DNA from: Monilinia fructicola
Lineage: Eukaryota; Ascomycota; Leotiomycetes; Helotiales; Sclerotiniaceae
Direction of reading: 5' to 3'
DNA: 64,000 nucleotides
Assembly: GCA_008692225.1 (NCBI GenBank)
Contig: VICG01000003.1
Coordinates: 861,501 to 925,500, forward strand
In this document: in pieces, positions 50,441-61,948 of the stretch
Position numbering within the stretch: the stretch's first letter is position 1
Layout of the letters: every line of letters starts with the position of its first letter
The notes under the pieces: model-generated
Database searches by the model: none
The model's input: the letters and a program-made list of their open reading frames with translations, nothing else
What the model was told of the DNA's origin: nothing
Made by a program: the position numbers and the translations under genes

Positions 50441-52391
50441 TCACTTCGACTTTCCTGTAGGAATACCAAACATAACCGCTGGCTTCCCATCCTTCGCCGC
50501 CTTGTCAACTCTGAAGTAACCCTTTCTCTCCAACTGAATGATATCATCCTCTTTGAGATCAGCTACATTACTATCACAGAGTTGATCTGTCTTATGAGCT
50601 GACTCTGGTGTGAGGAAATCCTCCCAGTTGTCGTCTTCCTCCAATTTATCCTTGGTGATCATGTAGTCGAATTCGTACACCTCTGCTGGGACAAGGTTTT
50701 GATCGGAGGATAACCAGGTCACTTTCTTTTCGGTCTTCTTGACATCACCCTCCAAGTGCAACTCAAGCTCAATATCCGTGATTGGGTTCGAGCCATTGAT
50801 TTTGCGCACAAATGCATTGCCCCAGTTCATAAGAGTGATTTCTTCTCCTTCCTTGAAAAGCTTTACATCCTCTTGATCAAGGATGAGGTTCTTGCTGTAG
50901 GTGACTTTCTTCGTACCAACCTTGGGATTCTTTCCATGCTTAGGTTTATCTTCAGAATATGGTGTCTCTGGACCGTTAATGACGACAGCCTTTACTTGAT
51001 CTTTAATATCAACACCTGTATGTCTTGGTGCAATTGGATCGATCTCCTTCTTGTTTGATGCCCAGAAATTGGTCCAATCCATGGTAACAATATTTCGACT
51101 TGGTCCTTGCTTCAAGATAAAATCTCTCAGAGCCGGAATGGTCATACCTCTTCTTCGAACTCCACGAATTGTGGGCATGCGAGGATCATCCCAACCCCAG
51201 ACTCTTCCAGCATCAACCATCTTGGCCAATTTACGTTTTGAGAGGAAGACGCGAACGAAGTTCATACGAGCAAACTCCCACATGTGTACTGGAGTGAGGT
51301 TCAATTTGGTGATAAACCATTGGTATTGTGGATTTCTGTCATTGTACTCGGTTGTTCTCAATGCGTGTGTGACCCCTTCGAGTGAATCGACAATTGGGCA
51401 TGCAAAGTCGTACGTAGGATACATCTTCCACGTAGTACCAGTGCGGTGATGAGGTAATGGGCTACCAGTCTCAGGATCATCGTTGGGGCATCGGTATATG
51501 ACTGGATCACGCATTGCTTTATTTGGGTTATCGACGGACATCTTTGCTCGGATGCAAAACTTCTTTCCTACTTCTGTGCCCTTCTTCATCTCCTCGAATA
51601 TGGCAAGATTGTCCTCAACACTCTTGTCTCGGTTCTTGCTCGCGATACCATCCATTCTTTGTTCTCTCATAGTTTGTTGATCTGTATCATCTGCATAGGC
51701 GTTGCCATCTTTGATAATTCTCAAACCATATTGATATAATTCCTCAAAGTAATCACTGGTATGACTCTTCTTATCCGGCTTAACACCCATAAGTGCCAAA
51801 TCCTCGATAATGGAATCCTGGAATTCTTGTTTCTCTTTCGACGGGTTGGTATCGTCGAATCGGAGGAGAAGTGTGCCTTTATAGAGCTCGTGTGCGAAAT
51901 AATCGTTGAGAAGTGCGGCCTTTGCGTGTCCAATATGGAGATATCCACTAAAGAACATTAGTAACACAGCTCAAGGATTGAGTCTCTCGGTAGGCATACG
52001 ATGGCTCTGGAGGAAATCTTGTCACAACTCCCTTCTCGGTGTTTGGTAAAGCTATGTTGTAGCTTGCTCCAGCCTTGCTAGCAGCCGTCTTCTTTGCTTT
52101 CTCTGCCTCATCTTTAAGTTTGATCTCCTCTTGAATCTCCGGGTGTGTTTGCTCAATGAATTGATACCATCTGAGAAGATTGACAAACGTCCCCTTCTTC
52201 AAGAAGGCAGCCGCAACTCTGTTTGTTCGAAGTGTGACCCATATCTTTGAGTCTAATTCGGTGATCGAGTACCCGTCAACGTATGAACGAAGGGTGAGAT
52301 GTTTATCCAAGGCTGCTAGATGTGGTTCTATAGCCTTGAAGTCTAGCGGAGCTAGATTAGTAGCCAGTTGGGACAATTCCTCGGACTTCAT
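50441..52391 (-). CDS. GUS1: Cytosolic glutamyl-tRNA synthetase
   Basis: Exons 52391-52000 and 51947-50441, with a 52-bp intron, encode 632 residues without a frame break. The enzyme charges tRNA-Glu with glutamate in the cytosol. A GST-like N-terminal domain (VAAAFLKKGTFVNLLRWYQF) would serve protein contacts in a multi-synthetase complex. The class I catalytic core follows, with the HIGH signature at about 132-138 (SGYLHIGHAKAALLNDYF) and the KMSKS-equivalent FLSKRKLAKM at about 366-375. VWGWDDPRMPTIRGVRRRG is the conserved eukaryotic/archaeal-type region. A beta-barrel anticodon domain closes the protein (AFVRKINGSNPITDIELELH). The intron splits the codon just before GYLHIGH. It is divergently transcribed from the uL1m gene with only 220 bp between start codons. 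Confidence 0.95.
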
Positions 52392-52611
52392 TTTGGTGAA
52401 TGTTTGAATAACAAATTGTTAAGCTAAATCTTGGGATAAATTCAGAGCATGGTGGGGGGGGTTTTAGTTGACTCAGGCGGGGTGTCTCGGATAAACGTTT
52501 TACCGAACGGAAGCTAATTTTTGTGATTTTGGCGCTAGTGATTATGTATGATCTCGAATTATGAGCCCTTTCTACCGTTATTGAAAGATTCCAGGCCTCA
52601 ATCAACACAAA
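52392..52611. promoter_or_regulatory. Compact divergent promoter GUS1/MRPL1
   Basis: 220 bp separate the two start codons, so the promoters must overlap or be shared. I did not identify specific factor sites. Confidence 0.6.
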
Positions 52612-53617
52612 ATGGCTGCTCCAGGGTTATGCCTAGCTCAAATGAGCAGGTTGTCTCTGTCTACAGCTCGACATACCCTTCTTCATACTCCAAAAGCCTC
52701 GATACCTATAGTCCAAGTCCGACACAAGGGCTTCAAGGAAAGGATTCTGTCGAAGAAGGAGAAGTCAGGTATTCTCAATGGGCCAACCAAGTCATTTTCC
52801 AAAAAGAAGTCGACGGAAAAGAAGAAAAAGAAGGCAAGGACTACATATCGACAATTTGATCCAAAAGATGCAGAGACATTTACATTGTGTGATGCCATGC
52901 GGTTAGTCTAGCCACTTGCGCCGCTGCAATAAATTTACTTATCCAGTGCACAGATATTTGAGAGCATTTGAAGTTGGAAGACCACCGACTTCTTCTAAAT
53001 ATGAGGTACATCTGAAGCTGAAATCGCTCAAGAACGGCCCTGTTGTCCGAAATCGATTACGACTTCCACACCCGGTCAAAACCGATTTAAGGATATGCGT
53101 TATTTGCCCACCGGATTCAAAATACGCAGAATCGGCCAAAGCGGCTGGAGCTACTCTGGTTGGAGAAGAAGAAATATTTGAAGCAGTAAAGAGTGGTAGA
53201 ATCGACTTCGACCGATGTATTGCCCAAACAGACTCACTCGCCAAGATGAACAAGGCTGGATTGGGTAGATATCTGGGTCCCCGAGGACTTATGCCGAGTG
53301 CGAAGATGGGTACTGTTGTAAAAGATCCAAGTTTGGTTTTGAAGGATTTGATTGGAGGTGCTGAATATAGAGAACGTTTGGGTGTTGTAAGGATGGCAGT
53401 CGGTCAACTCGGTTTCACGCCAGAAGAGATGCAGCGAAACCTCAAGGCGTTCATTGAGGCTGTGAAGAAGGATATGGCACAACTGAGTGACAGGATCAAT
53501 AAGGAGCTCGTAGAGGTGGTTCTGAGCTCTACAAATGGTCCTGGATTTATTCTTAATGGGGAGTTCAGAGATCTCAATTCGAGCTTGAGCCCTCGAGATT
53601 TATCGACTTCATCATAA
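52612..53617 (+). CDS. MRPL1: Mitochondrial large-subunit ribosomal protein uL1m
   Basis: Exons 52612-52901 and 52954-53617 join as AMR|YLRAFEVG to give 317 residues. Acceptor gtgcacag is chosen because it preserves the conserved RYLRA motif and the reading frame. A basic N-terminus with few acidic residues (MAAPGLCLAQMSRLSLSTAR) fits a mitochondrial presequence, and a Lys-rich stretch (SKKKSTEKKKKKARTTYRQF) follows. The L1 signature is GLGRYLGPRGLMPSAKMGTV. The product is the L1-stalk protein of the mitoribosome. The pairing with GUS1 puts two translation genes on one divergent promoter. The 3' end converges with COG2, leaving about 110 bp between stops. Confidence 0.92.
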
Positions 53618-53728
53618 CACAAAATATCATGACATGCACATCTGTACTTTAACTGTATAATGAAGACACATTTCTTTCAGCTGGGTATATTACTACAAAC
53701 TTCTGAACCTATATTGTATGTTTGTTTT

Positions 53729-54592
53729 TTACGTTGATTTGACATCTCTCAATATTTTTACCGCTTCATCACCGGCTCCCAAATCACGGTATATACCCAT
53801 GATTTTGATCAATAGTGGTTTGCCCTCTTCTTTCAAGGATATTGCCTGCTTTAAAGCATTGTTTAGATCCAGAACAATGGTGTTTTTCAGGCGCAGTAAT
53901 CGAGGTTGTTGAGCTGCAATAAATGGATGCTCCAATCCGATCGTTGTTGACAAATGCTCAACATTTCGATAGTCCAGCACATATCTTTGAAGTTTCCTTG
54001 TACTTGTTCCGTTGACAATGCCATCAATGGCAAGCTCATCTTCTTCGTCTTCTTCGTCTTCATCCTCACTCCAAGAATCTTCAAGACCATTTGGTGATCG
54101 ACCAAGCGATGCAACCATTAATCTATCCTCCAGCTCTTCCAGTCTTGAATCAACTTCCAACAGTTTCCTCCCCAAAGATATCTCATTGCTAACACTTTTC
54201 TTCTCAGCGAGAAGACTTTCAACCTCTGATTTCCTTTCTCTAACCTTCCCTCTGACATCCTCAACACCCCTTTTAAAACCTAATAGACCCACCCTAACAT
54301 CCTCAACCTTCTCTTCTCCACCCTTGAGGTCTGAGCCCAAGCTTAGGAATTGCTCATAATTGGTATTTACCAAGTCCAATAATTCTTTTGAAAGAGCCTG
54401 TGAACGCTCACGCAGGTCGGTACGTAAATCCTCGAGGGTCTGGTGACGATCTGATAAGGTAGAGAGGTAGGTAGGTGCGTCAAAAGTTGGAGCCAGAAAA
54501 TCGCTTCGGGGTAGTGCTTCGGGATATGGGAGATTATCCTCATCATCTGAGGAAACGTCACCCGATCCTCCACCAAAATAGAATCTGCTCAT
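53729..54592 (-). CDS. COG2: Conserved oligomeric Golgi complex subunit 2
   Basis: A single exon of 287 residues starting MSRFYFGGGSGDVSSDDEDN. The N-terminal block LPYPEALPRSDFLAPTFDAP and the following helices (HQTLEDLRTDLRERSQALSK, ELLDLVNTNYEQFLSLGSDL, KGGEEKVEDVRVGLLGF) match the COG2 N-terminal domain. It is followed by a coiled coil and an acidic Glu/Asp run (SWSEDEDEEDEEDEL). COG2 is part of lobe A of the tether that captures retrograde vesicles at the Golgi. The length agrees with the short fungal form, which lacks most of the animal C-terminal region. No intron or frame break. Confidence 0.88.
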   Translation of the reverse strand: MSRFYFGGGSGDVSSDDEDNLPYPEALPRSDFLAPTFDAPTYLSTLSDRHQTLEDLRTDLRERSQALSKELLDLVNTNYEQFLSLGSDLKGGEEKVEDVRVGLLGFKRGVEDVRGKVRERKSEVESLLAEKKSVSNEISLGRKLLEVDSRLEELEDRLMVASLGRSPNGLEDSWSEDEDEEDEEDELAIDGIVNGTSTRKLQRYVLDYRNVEHLSTTIGLEHPFIAAQQPRLLRLKNTIVLDLNNALKQAISLKEEGKPLLIKIMGIYRDLGAGDEAVKILRDVKST

Positions 54593-55595
54593 ATTTGATG
54601 ATTGTACGAGATATCCGAATCAATCACGTTCGTAAAGAAAAGTTAACAGACGTATAGAAAGGGGTTCAAGTAAAAACGTCCAATGTTTCCCCTTTTGAAT
54701 TCTGTTCTTTTCGTTTGATATAATCGTGGTTGCTACTGGTCCATATACCTGGCCTCATGGGTTTCGCAATTGCAATGGAATGCTGGGAACTTCCTCGTTT
54801 AAGGTTGATCAGGCATTCATGAGCAAATTGTCATTCCGAAGCATGAAAGTTTACATAACAGGATCCGGATGAAGGACGGCAGCCGAGGATATGTATGCTG
54901 CCGGTGAAAGATCACTGCTTTTATCTTGGCATGGAGGGATATTGAAAAGTGATAGAGATGATGATTGGATATATGTCAGGACGATTGACAATTGGATTTA
55001 TATGACGAGTTAGTCAAGGTCGAGAAGATTGGGGTTGTTAGTAAGATTTTGTTTGATGCCTGCAGGATGGAAACCAATCAATTATTGACAATTCCGGTTT
55101 TCGGAAAGTAGCGTCTGTTGCTGATGACGCTAAGTTTCCACGCTAATTTTTATCAATCTAATCTTTTTGATCTCTCCTCCAGTTTCCCCCTCCCCTCCCT
55201 TCCCATTTTCTTTTTCTTTTAATCTGATTTCACAAACAAAGCTCATTCGTCACTTTATTACTTACCTGTTATTTGGTACGACCGGCTTCATATACCAATA
55301 CCTTACCTGCCTACATATTTACTGTACTTCATATGCTTTATATCCTTCATATGCCTCCTCCATATACCTCATATCGCCTTCTAGGAGTTTCGTTTGTTTT
55401 ATGATTATATGTTTTGATGAATCAAAAAGTCAATTCTGTAACAGAAATAAGAAAAAATACTCTTCATCAAAACAATTGCAACACAATTGCACTTTTTCAC
55501 AAATTATTTGTTGTGTGATCCATACCTACCTATCCCGTGACCTTCCTTTCCTGCGGTAGGCAAAGTCGCCAATCGGTTATTCCTTCAACCGAACC
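54593..55595. promoter_or_regulatory. COG2/hapX divergent upstream region
   Basis: About 1 kb between divergent starts. It contains pyrimidine-rich stretches and CCAAT pentamers at 55074, 55295 and 55569, plus several ATTGG on the other strand near 54964-55033. CCAAT is the binding word of the complex with which HapX works, but the count may not exceed chance. A 130-codon frame at 55167-55559 is judged 5' leader, not protein. Confidence 0.4.
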
Positions 55596-57158
55596 ATGGC
55601 TTCACCGGCTGTATCAACACCCTCATCGGCTGGTTCACCAGCAGCTCTTGCACCAGCTCCTCCTTCTCTCGCCATCAAAACTGGAAATTTATCAAATATG
55701 AATTCGTTGGCTTCAGCATCGAGTGCTTCTACCCCCACTATCATGACGACGAAAGAATGGGTTATTCCGCCACGACCGAAGCCCGGAAGAAAGCCTGCAA
55801 CTGATACCCCACCAACAAAGAGAAAGGCGCAGAATAGAGCTGCTCAACGTGCTTTCAGAGAAAGACGGGCTGCGCGGGTAGGTGAATTGGAAGAACAGCT
55901 CGAGGAAGCGAAGGAAGATCAACAAAGGCGCGAAAATGAGATGAGGTTGAAAATTACTAGACTTGAAGCAGATGTTTCCCGATTCAATGGCGAACTTCAC
56001 TCGTGGAGATTACGATGCGACACTCTTGAGCGAATTGCAGATTATGAAAAGCGAGAGAAAGAAGCTGCACTCAAGGAGCTGGCATATCTTAGGAATGGAA
56101 TTGAAAGCAAAGGCACTGATGCTGTCCCTCTCCCACCACGTCGGAATCGCCAGTCAACGCAAACAGTACTTCCACCGCCGCGACAACAAAACCATTTTGT
56201 TCCAGAGTTTGAGGAACTAAATGAAATGGGATGTGGCGGCTGCAAGTCCACAGGTGAATGTGCTTGTGCTGATCAAGTCCTTGCGATGTCTACTCAAGGT
56301 TGTGGCAACTGTAGTTCTGATACTCACTGCCAATGCTTAGAGGACACCCTCAAGGGTACCGGCGTGGATTTGAAGAGAGCCCATTCTCCTGAAATAGACC
56401 AAGCTGCAGAGAAACGGGCTCGTTTCTCATCCAGGCCTTCCACTCCTATTGAGATTGATTTTACCGCTCAATTCTCGCGACCACAACCAGATGTCCGCGA
56501 CCAATCGCCTCCACCCCAGATCTTGACACGACCTATTGAGCCATGCGGTTTCTGTGAGCAGGGAACATATTGTATGTGTGCCGCAGCAGCAGCAGCAGCG
56601 GAAGCGAATGCCGATCATGAAAGGGAGCGCGAGAATCGTCTTGCACCTTTACTTAATGAAGTTACACCTCCACCATCAGATACAGATGTTGAAAATACTC
56701 AAGTTAAACTTCCATCAATGCAGCCTAGTCATATGCATCGTCCAGTCACTGTTGCACCAACTTCGAATTCTTGTGCCAATGGCCCTGGTACTTGCAAACA
56801 ATGTATGAGTGATCCAAAGTCGGGATTATTCTGTCGATCACTTGCAGCAATGAGAGCTTCTTCAAGCTCAGCTCCACCTGAGGGATGCTGCGGTGGTAGT
56901 TCTGCTGGTGGTGGCTGTTGCAAAACGATGCAACCCGCGCCTTCATCAGAACCACCCCCAAGCTTATCTGTTGCAGAAACTTACAAAACTCTTTCAACCC
57001 ACAAGAACTTTGATCAGGCTAGTGATGAGTTGAATACGTGGCTAGGCCATCTTCATGCTACACCGCCCCAACACGCCGGGAGAGCGCCCATGGAAGTGGA
57101 GGCTGCAAGTGTTATGGGTGTCCTTAAACTGTTTGACCGAAGATTTGGAAGAGGATGA
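55596..57158 (+). CDS. hapX: bZIP transcription factor HapX (iron-starvation regulator)
   Basis: A single exon of 520 residues. A Hap4-type CCAAT-complex binding motif lies at about 54-68 (EWVIPPRPKPGRKP). A Yap/Pap1-type bZIP follows: basic region NRAAQRAFRERRAAR at 80-94 and a leucine-zipper coiled coil to about 165. Cys-rich clusters then appear at 213-224 (CGGCKSTGECAC), 236-247 (CGNCSSDTHCQC), 317-328 (CGFCEQGTYCMC), about 393-413 (CANGPGTCKQC, then C413) and 431-442 (CCGGSSAGGGCC). HapX binds the CCAAT complex. In iron shortage it represses iron-consuming genes; in iron excess, Cys-rich regions sense Fe-S status and it activates vacuolar storage. All diagnostic parts are present and no frame break is seen. 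A short alanine run at 329-335 and Pro-rich linkers are low complexity. Confidence 0.95.
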   Translation: MASPAVSTPSSAGSPAALAPAPPSLAIKTGNLSNMNSLASASSASTPTIMTTKEWVIPPRPKPGRKPATDTPPTKRKAQNRAAQRAFRERRAARVGELEEQLEEAKEDQQRRENEMRLKITRLEADVSRFNGELHSWRLRCDTLERIADYEKREKEAALKELAYLRNGIESKGTDAVPLPPRRNRQSTQTVLPPPRQQNHFVPEFEELNEMGCGGCKSTGECACADQVLAMSTQGCGNCSSDTHCQCLEDTLKGTGVDLKRAHSPEIDQAAEKRARFSSRPSTPIEIDFTAQFSRPQPDVRDQSPPPQILTRPIEPCGFCEQGTYCMCAAAAAAAEANADHERERENRLAPLLNEVTPPPSDTDVENTQVKLPSMQPSHMHRPVTVAPTSNSCANGPGTCKQCMSDPKSGLFCRSLAAMRASSSSAPPEGCCGGSSAGGGCCKTMQPAPSSEPPPSLSVAETYKTLSTHKNFDQASDELNTWLGHLHATPPQHAGRAPMEVEAASVMGVLKLFDRRFGRG

Positions 57159-58028
57159 AGACGATGGAAGAGATTTACTAAAAGATACCCAACTCTGATT
57201 ACGACTCATGAAGATGAATGAGTACATGTTTTATTGTGAATATTACCAGGCTATGCAAAAGCATCAAGCAAAAGCATCACTGTTTTGTACATTTGGAATT
57301 CATAATACAGCTGGAGTACTAGTGTTGGACAGACGACATTATGGTTCGCCAACCGCAAACCTCTATGCACATTTCGACCTAGACGTACTTAATATACTGT
57401 ATACCTTGCAATGCATGTATCCACCTCAATGCTCACACGTACGAATGACCGCCGAGGAAGAATTCATAAAGATATCCACTTCTCTTGGCGATCAATTACT
57501 CTTACCTAAAAAGGCAGGTATAGATATTTAATGAACCGTTCCTGGGGAATCCCGATATCTTTTCCGACCCATTGCCTGCCCCACGTGTGATAATTTATCT
57601 AATGAGGGGTCATTATTACCTAGGTACACTGCATCTCACATTTTCCCTGATGAGCACCTACCTAACTGCCTTTACTTACTTTCATATCTTTCCATCCGTT
57701 GATAAGTTACCGTCGCTAGTTGGGAACTGGGTACTATTGTATATACTCCGTATTCCTCTCTCTTATGTTACTTGGTACTGTATGCAATGCAAGGCTGTCA
57801 GATCCTGTACAATCTCCATTTCCGGCAAAAGGAATCCCATACAGTACGATAATTACATGCATAACTTCATAACTCGATGTGACCGAGGAAGTGGGCCAAA
57901 GATTGGCTCGACTTTTTTTCTTGTCTATTATTTAAAGTCAAGATGATAAGTTTCAGCCTTTTTTCCCTTTGGTCTTCATTCCATTTTATACTCAATTCTC
58001 GTTCTCAATTCCTCAAGCAATAGTGAAG
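57159..58028. other. Intergenic hapX to RNase T2
   Basis: 3' flank of hapX and promoter of the RNase gene. Contains TACCTAGGTA at 57617 and TACTCCGTA at 57744. Short frames at 57208-57531 and 57572-57946 look random. Confidence 0.5.
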
Positions 58029-59216
58029 ATGCAGGGTGTCAAGATAATTGCTCTACTCCCTCTGGTTTTCCAGACCGCACAGGCTTCATTGTATGGAGAA
58101 AGTAACTTAAATCATACCTGCGAATTGAGTAAGGACGGACTCACCCAAACCACAATCTTGATAATCACATGAACCTAACAAAGAACAAGAAAAACCCTAC
58201 TTATCCTGTTCCGCCAACGCATCTCCCAGCATCGCCGATTCATGCTGCACAGAAACATTCGGAGGTTTACTTCTTAGTACCCAATTCTGGGATACATATA
58301 CAGGGCGTGAGTCTGAGGATCAATTATTACCGCAGAACTCTTGGACTTTACATGGGCTTTGGCCAGACTTTTGTAATGGATCTTATACGCAATATTGCGA
58401 TTTGAAGTTTGTTATCCCGATGTACAGCCATCTGGTGTGAACATAGGACTAATTGGGTGAACTCTAGTCGTCAATATGATCCATTCCCTTCCCCAAATAC
58501 GACAACAGGTACACCGAGTGGCGTGCCCGTACCTCCCTACACCGGTACACCCCTCCCTACCATCATTGAGCAATACGGAAAATATGACCTCCTCGCCTAC
58601 ATGAACAAGTATGATCTCACACCTTATTCCCTCTTCCCTCTTGCAATCCTCCCACCCAACTAACACTCACTCCAGATTCTGGATCGCCCACGAAACTCCC
58701 AACTGGTACCTCTGGGCACACGAATTCTCCAAACACGCGACCTGTTTCTCTACCTTCGACACTCCCTGCTACGGCCCAACCTACAACAGCACCCCCTACA
58801 TCGACCTCATCTCCTTCTACACCACCGCCCTCTCCTATTTCTCCAACCTCCCGACTTTTGACTACCTCTCCAAACACAAAATTGTGCCTTCAAACACAAC
58901 GACATATACGCTCTCAGCGTTTCAATCGGCGTTGAAGAAGGAAAGCGGAGCTGTGCCTTATATTGGGTGTTCGGGGCCGGCCTTCAATGACACGGCTGCT
59001 GGGGCGAATAGTACGGATAATGGGCGTACGATTGTGAGCGAGGTGTGGTATTATTTCCATGTGTTGGGACGGGTGCAAGATGGAAAGAAGACGCCGGTGG
59101 GTGCGGATATTAATGGGGGAAGCATTAGTAGTTGTGCGACTAGTAAGGGGGCGCTCAGGTATTTGGAACGGGCCCCCGGGTCTGTGAGAGAGTCAAGTGG
59201 GAGTTATGAGTTGTAG
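58029..59216 (+). CDS. Secreted ribonuclease T2
   Basis: Four exons (58029-58128, 58190-58406, 58468-58608, 58676-59216) join in phase to 332 residues. A signal peptide covers residues 1-19 ([19 protein letters not shown]). Active site CAS I is [12 protein letters not shown] with catalytic H88. CAS II is [11 protein letters not shown] with H168, E169, K172 and H173; Ala replaces the more common Gly before Thr-Cys. Conserved FWDT and many cysteines fit the disulphide-rich fungal form. The C-terminal region after about residue 255 is an extra fungal extension. The enzyme cleaves single-stranded RNA to 2',3'-cyclic phosphates in the secretory path, vacuole or outside the cell. Three introns of 61-67 bp all end in canonical AG and no base correction is needed. 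Confidence 0.92.
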
Positions 59217-59303
59217 AGAGATTTGGGTTCATGAGTTAGTCCACTGAGAACGTAGGCGCGCATTGTGTCCAAATGTAAAAAGGTATATTAAATGATCAAC
59301 TGT

Positions 59304-60509
59304 CTATATATTCTTCGTAATTCCCGGTGCAATCTTCTCCAGCGCTTCCATGACTTCTGCATAAACTCTTATCTGAGCATTCTTCCCCTTCTCACTGCGT
59401 ACATACTTACTCGGCTCACTAACCGCACAATCCGCCATATAAACACCGTGACTTTCTTCCCCAGCCGCCGCTGCCGCAACCAACGTCCTACTACCGACCT
59501 CTGTTGTTCTCGCTAGTAACAATTTGCCGATCCAAGCGAAGACATTCAAAGGAAATTGAGCATGGCGCATAAGTTCTGAGTGGCAGAATCCAGGGGTAAG
59601 TGTATTAAGTACGATTGGAGGTTTCTCGGATTTAGAAAGTCGTGGAGCAAGTTCGCGGATAATGAGGATCTCGAGGAGTTTGGAGACGTTGTAGCGGTCT
59701 TGTTGAAGTTTGGGATTTTTGAGCGCCGTGATAATGGAAGGGGAGGATTGTTCTTTGAAGAGGGCCTGAGAGATGTTGTGTTAGCTTTTGAATGGTTAAG
59801 CCATGAATTAATGAGGTCGTGATTTCAGACGACATCTTTCGGCCGCCTCGCCAAATTCAGATTCGTTCAGTCCCGGCCATTGATGAAGGGGTAGAAATAG
59901 CATACCTGTTCATGCGCATCACTAGCCACAATAGTCAACCTAGGTGTTATATTAAACTTTGCAGCACTCTCCCTCAACTTCGGTAATACTAGCAGTGCCA
60001 TTAAGAATGTACTCATGACATTAACCGTCACGGTGCTTTCCATTCCCTCAAACTCCTCATATTTTGGTACCGCCAATCCCGCATTCTCAAGCATTACATC
60101 CAACCGGTCCAGCTGGTTCACCTTGTCGCAGAACTCTTTGACGGATGCATAAGAAGTGAGGTCCACTTGCCATACTTCGATGGTAGTTTTGTGACTGGGG
60201 AGAGAGGCGGAAATAGAGGCAGCTGCGGCTTCACCTTTTGAAAGGGTGCGGCAGGCGAGGATTACTCGTGCGGCCCCGAGTCGAACGATGTGTCGAGCAG
60301 CTTCGAGACCAAGGCCTGTATTTGCGCCAGTTATGATTATTGTTTGGCCAGCAAACGAGGTACTTGGATAAGGGAGACTTTTGAATTGAGATTTCAGGAA
60401 CCGACCGAGGAAATCGGCGGGACTGTGAATGGAGGAAGTTAGAATGAGGAGCGCTGGAGATGGGAGTTCTCTTGACTTACAGATTAAAGTGTCCGAATAG
60501 ATTAGGCAT
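59304..60509 (-). CDS. Short-chain dehydrogenase/reductase (retinol-dehydrogenase-like)
   Basis: Exons 60509-60481, 60422-59906 and 59765-59304 give 335 residues. The Rossmann NAD(P) motif TGANTGLG is at 41-48, the NAG motif reads LENAGLAVP, and the catalytic Tyr207 and Lys211 are in DRYNVSKLLE. The sequence most resembles the RDH12/WW-domain-oxidoreductase branch that is numerous in fungi. Substrates are unknown and could be small ketones, lipids or polyketides. The first coding exon has only 29 nt; it is chosen because its donor gtaagt and the acceptor ttcacag restore the frame to SPADFL-like residues. The second intron of 140 bp is longer than usual here. Tail-to-tail with the RNase T2 gene, separated by 87 bp. 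Confidence 0.88.
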
Positions 60510-61948
60510 GGTTATTACTGTATCCTAAGATTGATGAGTCTGGTATATTAGTAATTGAGAATGAAGCAAGGGATCTTTGTAGCAATATTTTGAGCCCATC
60601 TTGATGTTAACAACTCGACGTCAAGATATGAAACCATAGTAGTGTATGACTTCAAACACTTCGTCCTAGGATCTCTCGAGCCGCTAAACGCTCTCATCTC
60701 ATTGCAAGAAAGAGGTGGTCCGTGAGTCTTTTAGTTGCACGTGCAAGTTAGCGTCCATTTCAACGTCTTGAATAAAAGTTCTGGAAAACACCACAAAATC
60801 GCCATTTGCTCCCCAACCAAACATCTAACAACTATACTACCCATATAAATTATGTTCGTGAGAGTTTAGCGGATTTAAAGGTGCCGGAAAATCCGAGTTA
60901 CAGGAGTTTGGAAAAATTCTTACATCTGCTGAGATATGCAACAAAACTTTGGGGATGAAATAAGGCTACCCCGGAGTTTTACCGAAATTTTTCATATCTC
61001 CAGGGCTTGACAATCATCCAAAACTCTCATGAAGAAGACTTCAATGTGACATTCAGTCATTTATTCTATGGGCTTATCCAAAAGTGGTGATAGTATATAT
61101 ATTTGTGTATCTCCATTATTGGAGTGGAAAGTTCCACTTCCATTCCTGATATCAATGGCCAATTCAAGTCGAATATGTCAAGAGTGACATATATCATTAT
61201 TTTACCTTCATTTGTCGAGTTTGGAATATGGGCTATTCCCGGGAATGAAAGTTTGCGTGTTATTACTCTCCATAATCTACTGAGCTGAGATTCCTCACAG
61301 TGTACGGCATATGAGTGGTATGGAAGTGTATACTTGCATCAGCCTAAAGGCTTCATTTGATGTTCTTATATTGTAAGCGCCGTAAAGAATCCGCAGGACG
61401 ATGGCCATGCATCATCTTCTCAACCGAATATGATATTTTTATACTAAATGTGAGGCAGGCCGTGTGATTTTTTCAAAATTGGATTTTTCCATGATATAGA
61501 GAACCTCCCGTATATACCTCCGCTGCCAAGGGTTTTTCACTAACAGCATTCGTTGTGGCGTTCACTAGTAAGTGACAGCTGAAAAAGTCCCTACCAAAAA
61601 AGCTCAAAACTTCCCAATTGAAAGCTTTCAGTCCTACGAGATACATTGCTCAGGCTTGAACATTGAGGGGCTGAAAGAGCTTTAACTCTATAGAGACGTG
61701 AGGCGTATCTAATACCTATTTCAAGTCTGGTGCCGAAATTGGTGGTCGCATGTCGAGGTCGACTTGAGTCTTGACTTCCATCAAAATTGTGAGCTGATTT
61801 GACTACTTTGCTTCTGTGATGTGAATTAGGCAGTAGCATAGTAGGGGTCTCATAACGTCTGTACTGTACAGTATTTAAAAGTCCTTTTCCCTCTGGCACA
61901 ACGTGCGAATCTCCTCAGTCGTTTGTAGTGATCAATCCTGTGTACCAA
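60510..61948. other. Intergenic between SDR and membrane-protein genes
   Basis: No supportable gene; shared upstream region of two divergent genes. A 102-codon minus-strand frame at 61591-61899 looks random. Confidence 0.5.

Noticed and set aside
55167..55559. 130-codon frame before hapX
   Set aside because: Phe/Ser/Tyr-rich reading of a pyrimidine-rich leader without features; treated as 5' region.
58190..58406. Apparent frameshift in RNase T2 exon 2
   Set aside because: Using acceptor aacaag at 58189 places the exon in the correct frame; no correction is needed.
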